Positions 25,456-33,154 of a stretch of 38,934 bases of DNA are shown here, piece by piece. The translations under genes and the position numbers were made by a program. The stretch lies in NCBI RefSeq assembly GCF_018614975.1, contig NZ_JAGGNR010000046.1, positions 1 to 38,934 of the forward strand. The letters run 5' to 3'. This DNA comes from Paenibacillus polymyxa (GTDB lineage: Bacteria > Bacillota > Bacilli > Paenibacillales > Paenibacillaceae). How positions within the stretch are numbered: the stretch's first letter is position 1; every line of letters begins with the position of its first letter. Below the pieces are notes generated by a model. The model was not told the origin of the DNA and did no database searches. It saw only the letters and a program-made list of their open reading frames with translations.

Positions 25456-25732
25456 TTATATGTCTAAAAACGCGTCCTCCTTGCTTACATGTTGTGCCAA
25501 TGCTAGTGTTCCCGCACTAGTATGCATTTTGTCTCCGGTTTCAATATTGTCCTTCACAAGAATAGGTATACCATGAAGAGCTCCTCTACTATCCGTACGA
25601 ATCCACTCTATATCGAGCGCCTCTGCTATGAAGATAGCATCCGGATTAATTTCCATAATGGCATTAATATGGGGACCATTCTGATCATATATTGCAATAC
25701 GGGATAAACAATAAAACTCTAATCTATCACCT
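25456..25732 (-). pseudogene. Amidase (GatA-like) N-terminal fragment
   Basis: One minus-strand frame reads FYCLSRIAIYDQNGPHINAI, then MEINPDAIFIAEALD, GALHGIPILVKDNIETGDKM and HTSAGTLALA. This is unmistakably the start of an amidase-signature enzyme, including the catalytic Lys in the HGIPILVKDNI block. It stops about 90 residues in, before the Ser-cis-Ser triad region, so it cannot be active. The upstream end has lost its start codon. It is immediately followed by the DUF4279-type gene, whose ribosome site begins at its stop codon. Confidence 0.75.
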
Positions 25733-25788
25733 AGTTTAAAGCAACTAAGAATCTAATAGATTTTCATTTTTCGTCTTTACGTTGATTT

Positions 25789-25867
25789 CCGATAACGCCT
25801 GTATTCATGACCCAGCCTATGCTGGGTGCCCAGCGAATGCCCGATGCGTAAATATCATGTTAAATTT
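25789..25867 (-). repeat. Shortened attC-like element
   Basis: Left arm CCGATAAC (25789), CCCAGCCTATGCTGGG hairpin, then a shortened interior (CCAGCGAATGCCCGATGCG) and right arm GTTAAAT (25859), which fits the integron core GTTRRRY. About 20 bases are missing compared with full CCGG-class copies. It forms the outer boundary of the DUF4279 unit. Confidence 0.7.
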
Positions 25868-26046
25868 ATTCTACGCCGCTGTCCTTGATCTGCTTGCTGA
25901 TATTCAGGCGAAAGGCAGAACAATTCAGCCATATCTACTTCTATACAAATGAATTGCGGCTTGTTCAATCTGTCTTAGGACAACGAATAAGATTCCCTGA
26001 ACTTACTCAGAAGGTCCTTGAAACCCGATCTGACATTTAACGTTCG
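25868..26046. other. Region without a supported complete gene
   Basis: A plus-strand frame ending at about 26040 (RRKAEQFSHIYFYTNELRLV... ETRSDI, then stop) could be the tail of a truncated gene cut at the attC-like element, but it has no start and I do not recognise it. Nothing else is supported here. Confidence 0.35.
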
Positions 26047-26047
26047 T

Positions 26048-26081
26048 GTAAAAGCCCACTAGACTTATCTAATGGGCTTAC
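26048..26081 (-). terminator. Rho-independent terminator of the nagA operon
   Basis: On the minus strand AAGCCCATTAGA pairs with TCTAGTGGGCTT around a TAAG loop (one G/T wobble), followed by TTTTA. It lies 27 bases beyond the nagA stop. Confidence 0.8.
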
Positions 26082-26107
26082 GCTGTGGAATCGCAAATAA
26101 TAGTCAT

Positions 26108-27250
26108 TTATAGAATTTGACCGCCCACCATCGTCCAGAGAACCTGATATTCATCATCCAATAGGACCAGGTCGGCATCGAAACCAGAGGAAATTTCACC
26201 CTTTTGTTGAAATCCAAGAATATTGGCCGGTGTAGTTGAAGCCATCTGTACGGCATCTATCAAGGGAATTCCGGTTTCGACAGTATAACGTAAGGCTTCA
26301 TTCATGGTAACTGTACTGGAGGCCAGTGTTCCATCCTCCAGTCTTGCAATGCCACCCGATACCGTGACATGATGGCCTCCAAATAGATAATTCCCATCGC
26401 CCATACCCATTGCTTGTAAAGCATCTGTGATCAAGACCATTCCTTCCGGTCCTTTCAGGTTATGTATCAGTCGAATAATAGCAGGATGCAGATGGACATT
26501 ATCCACAATAGCTTGAAGACTTACATGTTTCTCTTCAAAAGCAGCCACGATCAGACCCGGATCTCGATGATGGATCGGCCGCATGCCATTAAAACAATGC
26601 GTAACATGACTGGCACCTGATGTAAAGGCTTGTTTGGCTTCCTCATATGTGGCATCCGAATGAGCGATCGCTATAACTACTCCCTGTTCTTTCAAAAAGG
26701 AAATCAAGTCCATTCCTCCCGGCAGCTCGGGCGCAATAGTAACCATCTTAATGAGTGACCCTGCTTCCTGGAAAATGATCTTCATTTCTTCTATGTTGGG
26801 ATGCCGCAAATACTTTTCATTCTGCATTCCTTTTCGCTTCGGGTTCAGATACGGTCCCTCTAAGTGAATCCCTGCGATCTTTGCTCCCACTTCTTGTCCT
26901 ATTACACGCTTGACACTACGAATCATTTCCAGAAGATCCTCCATCGTAGAACTAACAGATGTAGCCAGAAATGAGGTACACCCCGTTAAAGCACATTGGC
27001 GTGAAACTTCTTGAATACTCTCTTCAGTACCGTCCATCATATCAAAGCCATTGGCACCGTGGATATGAACATCTATCATCCCAGGTACTAGCAAATGTCC
27101 TCTCCCATCAATCCGTTCATACTCTCCTTCTAGCGTAGGAAGATCACCTGTGTCTATCCTCATAATTTCCCCTTCAGAAATCCACACATTGGCTGATGGA
27201 ACGATACGGTTGCGAAGTGCCATTTGTACATTATGCAAAATATAATACAT
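26108..27250 (-). CDS. nagA: N-acetylglucosamine-6-phosphate deacetylase
   Basis: Cytosolic amidohydrolase that converts GlcNAc-6-phosphate to glucosamine-6-phosphate and acetate. 380 aa is the normal length. Visible family motifs: DVHIHGANGFDMMDG (metal site, about residue 58), HLEGPYLNPKRKG (catalytic-site Glu, about 128), AHSDATYEEA (about 194), THCFNGMRPIHHRDPG (about 213) and the catalytic aspartate in LITDALQAMG (about 270). The start follows GAGGAGGG. It lies 26 bases after a DeoR-type regulator gene and is probably co-transcribed with it. No nagB or PTS gene is in this window. Confidence 0.94.
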   Translation of the reverse strand: MYYILHNVQMALRNRIVPSANVWISEGEIMRIDTGDLPTLEGEYERIDGRGHLLVPGMIDVHIHGANGFDMMDGTEESIQEVSRQCALTGCTSFLATSVSSTMEDLLEMIRSVKRVIGQEVGAKIAGIHLEGPYLNPKRKGMQNEKYLRHPNIEEMKIIFQEAGSLIKMVTIAPELPGGMDLISFLKEQGVVIAIAHSDATYEEAKQAFTSGASHVTHCFNGMRPIHHRDPGLIVAAFEEKHVSLQAIVDNVHLHPAIIRLIHNLKGPEGMVLITDALQAMGMGDGNYLFGGHHVTVSGGIARLEDGTLASSTVTMNEALRYTVETGIPLIDAVQMASTTPANILGFQQKGEISSGFDADLVLLDDEYQVLWTMVGGQIL

Positions 27251-27276
27251 AAAAACCCTCCTCTTCCCTATGGTTA

Positions 27277-28062
27277 TCAGTCTTGCTTTCGAACCTCTTC
27301 ATTTTCTTCCTGACACTCAATAACAGTGATGTTCTTCTGATCCAGAACTTCTCTGATCTCACTCGGGAGTTCCAGATTTGTGACTAAAATGTCAACGAAA
27401 TCAAAGTCCAGCCGATGAATAGATTTGCCAATAAATTTTGTGTGATCGGCTACTACGATAACCTGATCAGATCTTCTGGCCATTTCTTTCTTTACCCGGG
27501 CATCTTCTTCATATGGATAATAGAGTCCATCAGACCGGATCGCTGATGCTCCAATGAAGGCTTTATCAGCACGAATTTCACTTAGTTTATCGATAATGGA
27601 AGAGCCATATAAAAAGCGGTGCTTTACATTCAAGTAACCACCGAGTATATAGATTTGGAGATCCTCTCGATTGGACAAGATCCCTACGTTATCAATGGAG
27701 TGCGTGACCACCGTGCAATTTTTTGCGCTAATTTGTTCCGCTACAAATTGCACCGTGGTTGATACGTCTAAAATCACAGTCTCATGGTCTTGGATAAGTT
27801 TTGCCCCAAACTTCCCTATTTTTTTCTTACTCTCGGATTCATCAATCAAACGATCCTGATAAGACAGCATTTCTTTCTGTAACTCAGGTAACGATAGCCC
27901 CCCATGAGTTCGAATCACAACGCCTTCTTGTACTAATCTAACAATATCCCTTCGTGCAGTATCCCTTGATACTTCAAACAGCGTACATATATCTGTAACA
28001 CTCATCGATTGGTGTTGTTTCAAGTATTCGAGTATCTTTAACAATCTTTCCTCTTGATACAC
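27277..28062 (-). CDS. DeoR-family transcriptional regulator of amino-sugar use
   Basis: 261 aa. An N-terminal helix-turn-helix (residues 17-52, MSVTDICTLFEVSRDTARRD, then GVVIRTHGGLSL) is followed by the DeoRC phosphosugar-sensing domain (GASAIRSDGLYYPYEEDARVKKEM; VADHTKFIGKS). The start is a GTG at 28062, ten bases behind AGGAGG; the ATG within the spacer is out of frame. It precedes nagA and presumably represses it until amino-sugar phosphate accumulates. It is an AgaR-type regulator rather than the usual GntR-type NagR. Confidence 0.9.
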   Translation of the reverse strand: MYQEERLLKILEYLKQHQSMSVTDICTLFEVSRDTARRDIVRLVQEGVVIRTHGGLSLPELQKEMLSYQDRLIDESESKKKIGKFGAKLIQDHETVILDVSTTVQFVAEQISAKNCTVVTHSIDNVGILSNREDLQIYILGGYLNVKHRFLYGSSIIDKLSEIRADKAFIGASAIRSDGLYYPYEEDARVKKEMARRSDQVIVVADHTKFIGKSIHRLDFDFVDILVTNLELPSEIREVLDQKNITVIECQEENEEVRKQD

Positions 28063-28079
28063 AATACATGCACCTCCTT

Positions 28080-28150
28080 TAAGTAATTATAAGCATAATC
28101 TTGATTGTTTGCAAGTTATTATAAGTAAATATTAAGTTGGTGTAAGTATT
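28080..28150 (-). promoter_or_regulatory. Operator/promoter region of the deoR-nagA operon
   Basis: Repeated AT-rich words (ATTATAAGCATA, TTATTATAAGTAAA, TTGGTGTAAGTATT) stand just upstream of the regulator gene. Spaced TTATAAG/GTAAG repeats are the kind of site bound by DeoR-family repressors, so autoregulation is likely. No exact promoter hexamers are assigned. Confidence 0.4.
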
Positions 28151-28167
28151 TACTCCTGACCGTTCAA

Positions 28168-28214
28168 TAAAAAAAGACGTTAGCCAGATGAATTTACATC
28201 CGTTAACGTCTTCA
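28168..28214 (-). terminator. Rho-independent terminator, minus strand
   Basis: On the minus strand GACGTTAACGGATG pairs with CATCTGGCTAACGTC (GACGTTA/TAACGTC plus GGATG/CATC) and is followed by seven T. It ends any transcript from the methyltransferase/pseudogene side before the deoR-nagA promoter. Confidence 0.8.
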
Positions 28215-28694
28215 TAAGTTAAGATTTACTGCTAAGAAAAAATTAATGAATGGATTTCGGAGCCGATTTTTATCAGCTAATGTAAGAGCGATTTGATATT
28301 TGTCTAAAATACTGTATTTAGCTGTCCTTGGTATACCTAGTTCCCACATTGAGTTAATTAATTCTCTTTTCTTCGGTTTCAATCTCTTATTGTTATTAGA
28401 TTCTCATCTTTTATGTTGGAGAAAAATTCATTTATTGTAGCTTTTGAAATAACCAACTGTACACAATAGTGCGCCTGTAACATAAGATTCATATTGAATT
28501 CGAGCAGCTACATCACTACTGTTGTTTTTATTTTTCTCCACTTGTAAAGCATTCCTTGCCAAAAACACTGCAGAATATGGTTAAAAGAAAAATCCTTTTT
28601 TCACTGGCATCCCCTCTCCGGTTTCAAGTGTTTGAATAACATGATCTCTTTTTTCACTGTCTACCATGAGGGGATAATACCAATGAGTTGTCAC
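28212..28694 (-). pseudogene. Decayed gene for a hypothetical helical protein
   Basis: Three minus-strand frames chain into one ancestral protein. The first reads THWYYPLMVDSEKRDHVIQT to KKGFFF, an in-frame TAA, then PYSAVFLARNALQVEKNKNN to LLCTVGYFKSYNK. The second reads NEFFSNIKDENLITIRD. The third reads KPKKRELINSMWELGIPRTA to ADKNRLRNPFINFF. One nonsense mutation and two frameshifts are needed to join them. The order and spacing convince me this was a single gene; I recall similar uncharacterised helical (possibly HEPN-like) proteins in Bacillales but cannot confirm. It explains the otherwise empty 28.2-28.7 kb stretch. Confidence 0.6.
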
Positions 28695-28734
28695 CTCTAT
28701 GACATGGGGGCAGCCCATCCTTTTACCATTAAGC

Positions 28735-29481
28735 CTACAACTTTCTAGCTTTGATCACAAAAGTGACGGGAAACATCTTCGCTCTTTGCGCAAGATCACT
28801 GTCCTCGCCCTGCAGCCTCATGATTTCTTCGTCGGTTTCTTCCACCATCTGCTCGATTGCGAACCCGGCTTTTGCCAACGCATTGATGTAGGCGGACATC
28901 TTGCGGTCGGATAAAGTGAGTTCACCGTGGACAAACTCGGGAGCCACGGCGCACCAGGATTCATCGAAATAACTTTTACCGAACACGAACTTTCCGTTCT
29001 CTTCGATGACGCATCTATGAATGGGATGAGACCAGCTGAAAATGAAGATACCGTCTTTTTTGAGATAGGAAGCAATCCGGCTGAACGTTCCTTCGAGGTC
29101 GGTGGTCCAGCCTATCGCATAGATGGAGTACACATAGTCAAAGTATTCCGTCGGTATACCGCATTCTTCTTCCATGGGTGAGCAGATCAGCCTCGCCGAA
29201 ATTCCGCGCTCCGCCAGATGCTGCCGTGCCTTCTCAATCTGCTGCGCGGATAAATCGATGCCCCATATTTCAGCTGCCTGCCGCTCACCTTGATACTGCA
29301 GGGATTGACCGTTTCCACAGCCGATCTCCAGTACCTTTGTCCCAGAGACATCTCCAAACAGACGGTATTTCGCTTCCGAGACAAACGCTCCGTACAGAGG
29401 AAGCACGATCGCGCCTAAAAACTCATTTCCTCTTGTATCCCAATAGGAACGATTAATGTGATGAATCTTGTCCGTATTGAT
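28735..29481 (-). CDS. Class I SAM-dependent methyltransferase
   Basis: Small-molecule methyltransferase. Motif I is VLEIGCGNGQSLQ, followed by the acidic WGIDLS at the end of strand 2 and YFDYVYSIYAIGW. Homology extends upstream of the first usual start codon (GTG at 29406), through NRSYWDTRGNEFLGAIVLPL. The best ribosome site (GGAGG) lies 9 bases before an ATC at 29481. The true start therefore seems to be a non-standard ATC/ATT, or the ATG has been lost. From ATC the product is 248 aa; from GTG it is 223 aa and lacks the conserved lead-in. The substrate is unknown. Confidence 0.75.
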   Translation of the reverse strand: MNTDKIHHINRSYWDTRGNEFLGAIVLPLYGAFVSEAKYRLFGDVSGTKVLEIGCGNGQSLQYQGERQAAEIWGIDLSAQQIEKARQHLAERGISARLICSPMEEECGIPTEYFDYVYSIYAIGWTTDLEGTFSRIASYLKKDGIFIFSWSHPIHRCVIEENGKFVFGKSYFDESWCAVAPEFVHGELTLSDRKMSAYINALAKAGFAIEQMVEETDEEIMRLQGEDSDLAQRAKMFPVTFVIKARKL

Positions 29482-29530
29482 CGCAATAACCTCCGTCAGC
29501 GTAAAGCTGTATTTCTATAAATCCTTCATT

Positions 29531-29895
29531 CTATCTTACCGTTATTGCCACATTGCCTTTCTTGCGCCCGGTATCCACATATCTGTGGGCCTCCACAATT
29601 TCATCAAGAGCATAGGTTCGATCGATGATCGGTTTAAGTTTGTTTTCCTCGATCAACTCTTTGAGAAAGAGTAAATCGGCTGCTTCCATTTTCGGAAGTC
29701 GACTGTTGTTTAGAAAGACACCATTGGGCGTTAAGATTTTTTGGCATTGTGAGGGTTTGGCTTTTATTACCGCATCATAAACAATATCGTATTTGGTTTC
29801 TGAGGAACCTCATGGTCTTTTGGTTTCGGCTTTCCCACCTCTTTCATCTGCAGCACTTCTGGCGGTCCGTAATTTGTGTAAATCACAGCTTTCAT
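29531..29895 (-). pseudogene. Zinc-type alcohol dehydrogenase/quinone oxidoreductase, internally deleted
   Basis: The start (ATG 29895, behind AGGAGGG) encodes MKAVIYTNYGPPEVLQMKEV and ends after about 29 family residues. In another frame the sequence continues with ETKYDIVYDAVIKAKPSQCQ, ILTPNGVFLNN and the C-terminus EIVEAHRYVDTGRKKGNVAI before a stop at 29531. Roughly 180 residues, including the nucleotide-binding core, are missing. It was a medium-chain dehydrogenase of the MDR superfamily and cannot be functional. Confidence 0.8.
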
Positions 29896-30237
29896 ATGAA
29901 CCCTCCTATTTCTTAGTGTTTCACTGCCTGGTTCCATGATCGTTGTTAATACATCTGCAGTCCATACAATTGAGCCTGTTTTTACCGTTCGAATTTGTTG
30001 GGCCATGTTTTTGATTGATGCCGACTTCAATTTATATTCTGCAGGAATTGCTTTTAGTGCTTTGGTCTGATAAATGGATGTATTGAATCGCGTTTTCCAA
30101 ATGGAACAGGATCTATTTCGATTGTTTGAAGCCAGCTTACACTGTTTTTAAGATCTTCATAACTAACTCGAAATGCTAGATTTCTGAGGGATGGATGATA
30201 AGACGTTTTATATTCTCCTCCCCCATCTTGTCGGTTT
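29896..30237 (-). other. Gap with remnant reading frames only
   Basis: A minus-strand frame of 38 codons (LAFRVSYEDLKNSVSWLQTI, then EIDPVPFGKRD, ending about 30073) looks like part of a protein gene but has no start. Its context, directly after the half attC-like site at 30238, suggests the remains of a cassette. Nothing else is supported. Confidence 0.35.
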
Positions 30238-30268
30238 CAGATAACTTATCTGTATTCACAAACCCTTA
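30238..30268 (-). repeat. Half attC-like element
   Basis: CAGATAAC (30238) followed after nine bases by TGTATTCACAAACCC, the left outer and inner arms of the separator family. The right half (GTGAATA...GTTA) is missing. It is the third copy outside the main array. Confidence 0.65.
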
Positions 30269-30281
30269 GTCACGACAACAG

Positions 30282-30321
30282 CCCACCTATAGCGGTCAAC
30301 ATTGGGTGGGTTGTTATATTG
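30282..30321 (-). terminator. Hairpin after the SRPBCC gene
   Basis: On the minus strand ACAACCCACC pairs with GGTGGGCTGTTGT (one bulged C) around a 17-base loop, about 20 bases after the stop of the gene at 30341. It lacks a clear T-tract, so terminator function is likely but not certain. Confidence 0.5.
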
Positions 30322-30340
30322 GAATAACTTTTTTATTCTC

Positions 30341-30823
30341 TTAACCTTCCATATTAAATGCTTCACTATAGATTTCACGCAGCTTAGTGGAGTTATCATG
30401 CCACTGAATGGGTTTACCATTGATGATTTGCACCAATACATCCAGACACCTATGCCATCCTACGGCAGTATTCACTGCCCATGAATCATCGTTAAACGTA
30501 TGGGTAAAGATCATTCGACACCCTTTATCTTCTGCCTGCAATGAAATGTTAATCAGATCATCAACTTCACGGAAACCAAATACATATGGCTTCTCTAGCT
30601 CAGTAATGGTCCCCTCATATGTCGTTCCTTCACCATCATCGAAGGCAATCCTGCCACCAATTCTCAGATCCATCTCTCCTATTGCGAAAGGATACCATCG
30701 GGCGAAGGAACTAGGCTTTGTGATCACAAGGAAAACATCTTCTGGATTTTGATGAAGAAATCGTTCAAACCTCAAAGCATAACGACCGTTTGACTCATGT
30801 AATGTACCATAATCACTCATCAT
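30341..30823 (-). CDS. SRPBCC (AHSA1-like) domain protein
   Basis: A 160-aa cytosolic protein of the START/Bet v 1-like fold. The order is typical of AHSA1 (Aha1 C-terminal-like) proteins: RFERFLHQNPEDVFLVITKP, WYPFAIGEMDLRIGGRIAF, then TYEGTITELEKPYVFGF and a final helix with WHRCLDVLVQIINGK. The family binds hydrophobic ligands; a specific role is unknown. The start has an AAGGAGGATC site. It lies 18 bases downstream of the 102-aa gene and is probably in one operon with it. Confidence 0.85.
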   Translation of the reverse strand: MMSDYGTLHESNGRYALRFERFLHQNPEDVFLVITKPSSFARWYPFAIGEMDLRIGGRIAFDDGEGTTYEGTITELEKPYVFGFREVDDLINISLQAEDKGCRMIFTHTFNDDSWAVNTAVGWHRCLDVLVQIINGKPIQWHDNSTKLREIYSEAFNMEG

Positions 30824-30841
30824 TAGATCCTCCTTCTTTCA

Positions 30842-31150
30842 TCACACATATCCATCTTCAGGTTCACCAACATCAAAACCCAACACTTTTGACGCTTCCA
30901 ACTTAAATGTCTCTATCCAAGATATCCAATCATCGTTATTCATCTGTGCATAAAATGATAATCCACTAGGCTCAACGGATGCTTCAATAAAAACATCATC
31001 CTCTTCAGACCCGAACCAATATGGAATTCCACTTTTATAACCCATCCACCCTGGCATACACTCATATACTTTAGAAACTTTATCCCACACCTCATCAGGC
31101 AGGTCATAACTTATATTTAGGTTGCAATGATGAGAATTTATGTTGTTCAT
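30842..31150 (-). CDS. Hypothetical protein, 102 aa
   Basis: Small soluble protein with a coherent domain: ISYDLPDEVWDKVSKVYECM, GIPYWFGSEEDD, IEASVEPSGLSFYAQM and DDWISWIETFKLEASKVLGF. I recall similar uncharacterised proteins in Bacillales but no functional name. The start follows a GGAGAG-type site. It is followed by the SRPBCC gene. Confidence 0.7.
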   Translation of the reverse strand: MNNINSHHCNLNISYDLPDEVWDKVSKVYECMPGWMGYKSGIPYWFGSEEDDVFIEASVEPSGLSFYAQMNNDDWISWIETFKLEASKVLGFDVGEPEDGYV

Positions 31151-31233
31151 TTACATTCTCTCCTTCCACCTTAGACGTATATGAAGATATACCTCTAGTT
31201 TTATGTAAAATACCACACTCTTCAATTACTTGA

Positions 31234-31644
31234 TCAAAGATGTATCTCTTGGTCTTTATACACTTTTTTCGTTATCATTTTTGTATATTTTAATCTCGTG
31301 ATTTCCACTAGGTCATTAGGTTGCATCATATTCAGGATATGACTATCTTTGATTAAAACTTTGCTATTACCTCGTCCCAATCCTTTAACTATAATGATAT
31401 TTTTATTCTTCTTCACATCTACAATTTGCCCAATTGTTATGAACTGCTCTTGTTTCTTGAGATCAAGGTATGTTACAAGACCAAGTATACAAAATATAAA
31501 AAAGCAAAAAGTTGATAATGCAGTTGTCCATGCAGGAGGATGATACGCTAAGTATCTGGTAGTTAATTGAATTCCTATTATAAAAATAAATAAAACGATG
31601 AGTAGCAACTGCTTTTTTAATTTTCCTTTAACTTTTTCGTTCAT
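31234..31644 (-). CDS. Hypothetical membrane protein, 136 aa
   Basis: The start is set at the ATG at 31644 (MNEKVKGKLKKQ), because AGAAGGAG lies just before it; the longer frame starts without a site. Two membrane spans (about residues 11-29 and 40-60) precede a small cytoplasmic beta domain (about 70-130) with GQIVDVKKNKNIIIVKGLGR and NDLVEITRLKY. This resembles the small beta-barrel of NfeD-like or DUF3592-like proteins; the resemblance is loose. Confidence 0.65.
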   Translation of the reverse strand: MNEKVKGKLKKQLLLIVLFIFIIGIQLTTRYLAYHPPAWTTALSTFCFFIFCILGLVTYLDLKKQEQFITIGQIVDVKKNKNIIIVKGLGRGNSKVLIKDSHILNMMQPNDLVEITRLKYTKMITKKVYKDQEIHL

Positions 31645-31702
31645 AGTTTCTCCTTCTAAGTCGATTTCACCATAGCCGTTCAAAAGAGTTTTATTTCAAA
31701 AT

Positions 31703-32074
31703 TCACTTATGTAACTCTAATCTCTTCAAGTCAATAATAAACCCTTGTTGTTTCAGAATATCCAATCCGAGAAGACCTTTGTGATCTTTAGGCAATATGC
31801 CTACATCGATCTCTATATTCTCAATGCTGTTTGTGCCTATTACAATCCTGTCCATGATTTTGGTGTAGAAAGGAATACTCCCTCCAATTCCGTATGCTTC
31901 AAAAATTGAATCCCCTGTTTCATAAGTCACGCCGATTTCCTCTAAAACATCAGGACTAATGATCGTATGTGAATATCCAGTGTCTATAATGACATCATCT
32001 ATTTTCAGTGTTCTTCCTCTGAATGTAACGGTAAGTGACGTTGTAATTAGCTGTCCATCATAGTTAATTTTCAT
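31703..32074 (-). CDS. Retropepsin-like aspartyl protease family protein
   Basis: A 123-aa single-domain aspartyl-protease fold. The catalytic motif is VIIDTGYSHTIIS (Asp-Thr-Gly) near residue 31. The family-typical second half ends with GLLGLDILKQQGFIIDL. It is small enough to act only as a dimer, as retropepsins do. Natural substrates of these bacterial proteins are unknown. The start overlaps the end of the decayed gene upstream by 11 bases, so translational coupling is likely. Confidence 0.8.
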   Translation of the reverse strand: MKINYDGQLITTSLTVTFRGRTLKIDDVIIDTGYSHTIISPDVLEEIGVTYETGDSIFEAYGIGGSIPFYTKIMDRIVIGTNSIENIEIDVGILPKDHKGLLGLDILKQQGFIIDLKRLELHK

Positions 32075-32322
32075 TCGTATTACGTCTCACTCTCATAAAT
32101 GGATCTTTACGGAGATGAATCACAAAGTCTTGATTCGAAGTATGATATACAACGTTACCAGGCTCTACTCGAAAAAACTATTTATTCGCATCTTGTTCTG
32201 ATACGGTGCGAATTGGTGCAACTTCATCTACGATTTTTTTGTTATCTTCCTCATGATAATGATTGATAGAAACCAAAACAAATTTGTCAGGGAACAGTTC
32301 TCTAACCTCTTGCCATTTCATG
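32064..32322 (-). pseudogene. Decayed small gene before the retropepsin gene
   Basis: The ATG at 32322 (behind AGGAGGT) opens MKWQEVRELFPDKF. A one-base insertion in a T run (near 32282) then shifts the frame to VLVSINHYHEEDNKKIVDEV...SEQDANK. An in-frame TAG follows, and the same frame continues with FFRVEPGNVVYHTSNQDFVI to a stop at 32064. Two lesions in 85 codons show it is broken. The intact ancestor was a small protein translated just ahead of the retropepsin-like protein, so the two probably worked together. Confidence 0.7.
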
Positions 32323-32627
32323 TGTTATACCTCCTGTTATTCGTATTTGTTCAACTTACTATCATTTTAACATATAGGTTAGTCAAAATAGTCAACGGCT
32401 CGGCGACAGGCGAGTCTCATTAAAGTCTAATCTCACCTTTTCTAGGAGCAACTCATAAACTGCTTAGGCTACAGAAGCATTCAAAGGAGCCTAGAAGTAA
32501 AAAACAAATTGAAAATTCTCAACCTTAGATGAGTAAAGAAAACAACGCCCCGTCTTTTTAAACGAGCGTTGCTTTTCATTGTGCTTAAATGTTAGCTTTT
32601 CCTAGTTCACAACCAGCGATTATCACC
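32323..32627. other. Intergenic region
   Basis: No gene is supported. Around 32453-32515 a distant inverted pair (TTCTAGG/CCTAGAA) is present, of unknown meaning. The right part contains a terminator-like hairpin for the lipoprotein gene (separate entry). Confidence 0.5.
32542..32580 (-). terminator. Terminator-like hairpin after the lipoprotein gene
   Basis: On the minus strand GCAACGC...ACG-loop-CGT...GCGTTG forms a stem of CAACGC/GCGTTG with a partly paired inner part, followed by TTTTC. It is located about 55 bases beyond the stop at 32628. Confidence 0.55.
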
Positions 32628-33050
32628 TTATTTTATAGCATCGTAAAGCTCTGTCATTCGGTCTGCTAATTCCGATTGCGGCTCCATCCGCTGATTATTC
32701 ATAGTGGTAGGCGTCATATTTAACATTTTTTTCCCCTGCTCAAACATAGTGACATAGAACAAAACCCCCGTTGTATCTTCTTGGTCAGGATCAATTACGA
32801 TTTTTAAGTGGCGAACCTTTTCAATCCATTCCTTAATTAGTGCTTGATCTGTAGTTGTTTTTTTAGTGCCATCACTGCTCATCATTCTAATAGAATCAAC
32901 CTGTGTAATATCCCCGGGATAGAAGGTTTCTAATTCTTTTGGTTCTTTGCTTACTTCCACCTGATCGGACTGATTAGAAATTTGGCAGCTGCTAAGAATC
33001 AAGATCAACAATGAAGCACAAATTAAGGTGTAAAGTGAATATTTCTTCAT
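32628..33050 (-). CDS. Hypothetical lipoprotein, 140 aa
   Basis: Start at the ATG at 33050 (MKKYSLYTL...), six bases behind AGGAGG; another ATG directly before it is too close to the site. The signal peptide has lipobox LSSC with Cys at about residue 22. The mature domain is acidic and small (VDSIRMMSSDGTKKTTTDQA, LKIVIDPDQEDTTGVLFYVT), and ends in a helix (SELADRMTELYDAIK). The pattern resembles small exported Bacillales proteins of unknown function. Confidence 0.75.
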   Translation of the reverse strand: MKKYSLYTLICASLLILILSSCQISNQSDQVEVSKEPKELETFYPGDITQVDSIRMMSSDGTKKTTTDQALIKEWIEKVRHLKIVIDPDQEDTTGVLFYVTMFEQGKKMLNMTPTTMNNQRMEPQSELADRMTELYDAIK

Positions 33051-33110
33051 CATATTCCTCCTCAATCTTTAAAGAAATTTCATTTGAATTGTTCGGTCTT
33101 GTTTAATAAA

Positions 33111-33138
33111 AAAAACGCTGGGTATGACCAGCGTTTTT
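33111..33138. terminator. Bidirectional rho-independent terminator
   Basis: AAAAACGCTGG and CCAGCGTTTTT form a perfect 11-bp stem around a six-base loop. It lies 17 bases after the C39-like gene (minus strand) and in front of the lipoprotein gene. Confidence 0.93.
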
Positions 33139-33154
33139 ACTTAACCCAACTTTT

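Noticed and set aside
28080..28150. Riboswitch upstream of the deoR-nagA operon
   Set aside because: Only short AT-rich direct repeats are present; no stable structured aptamer-like region is visible.
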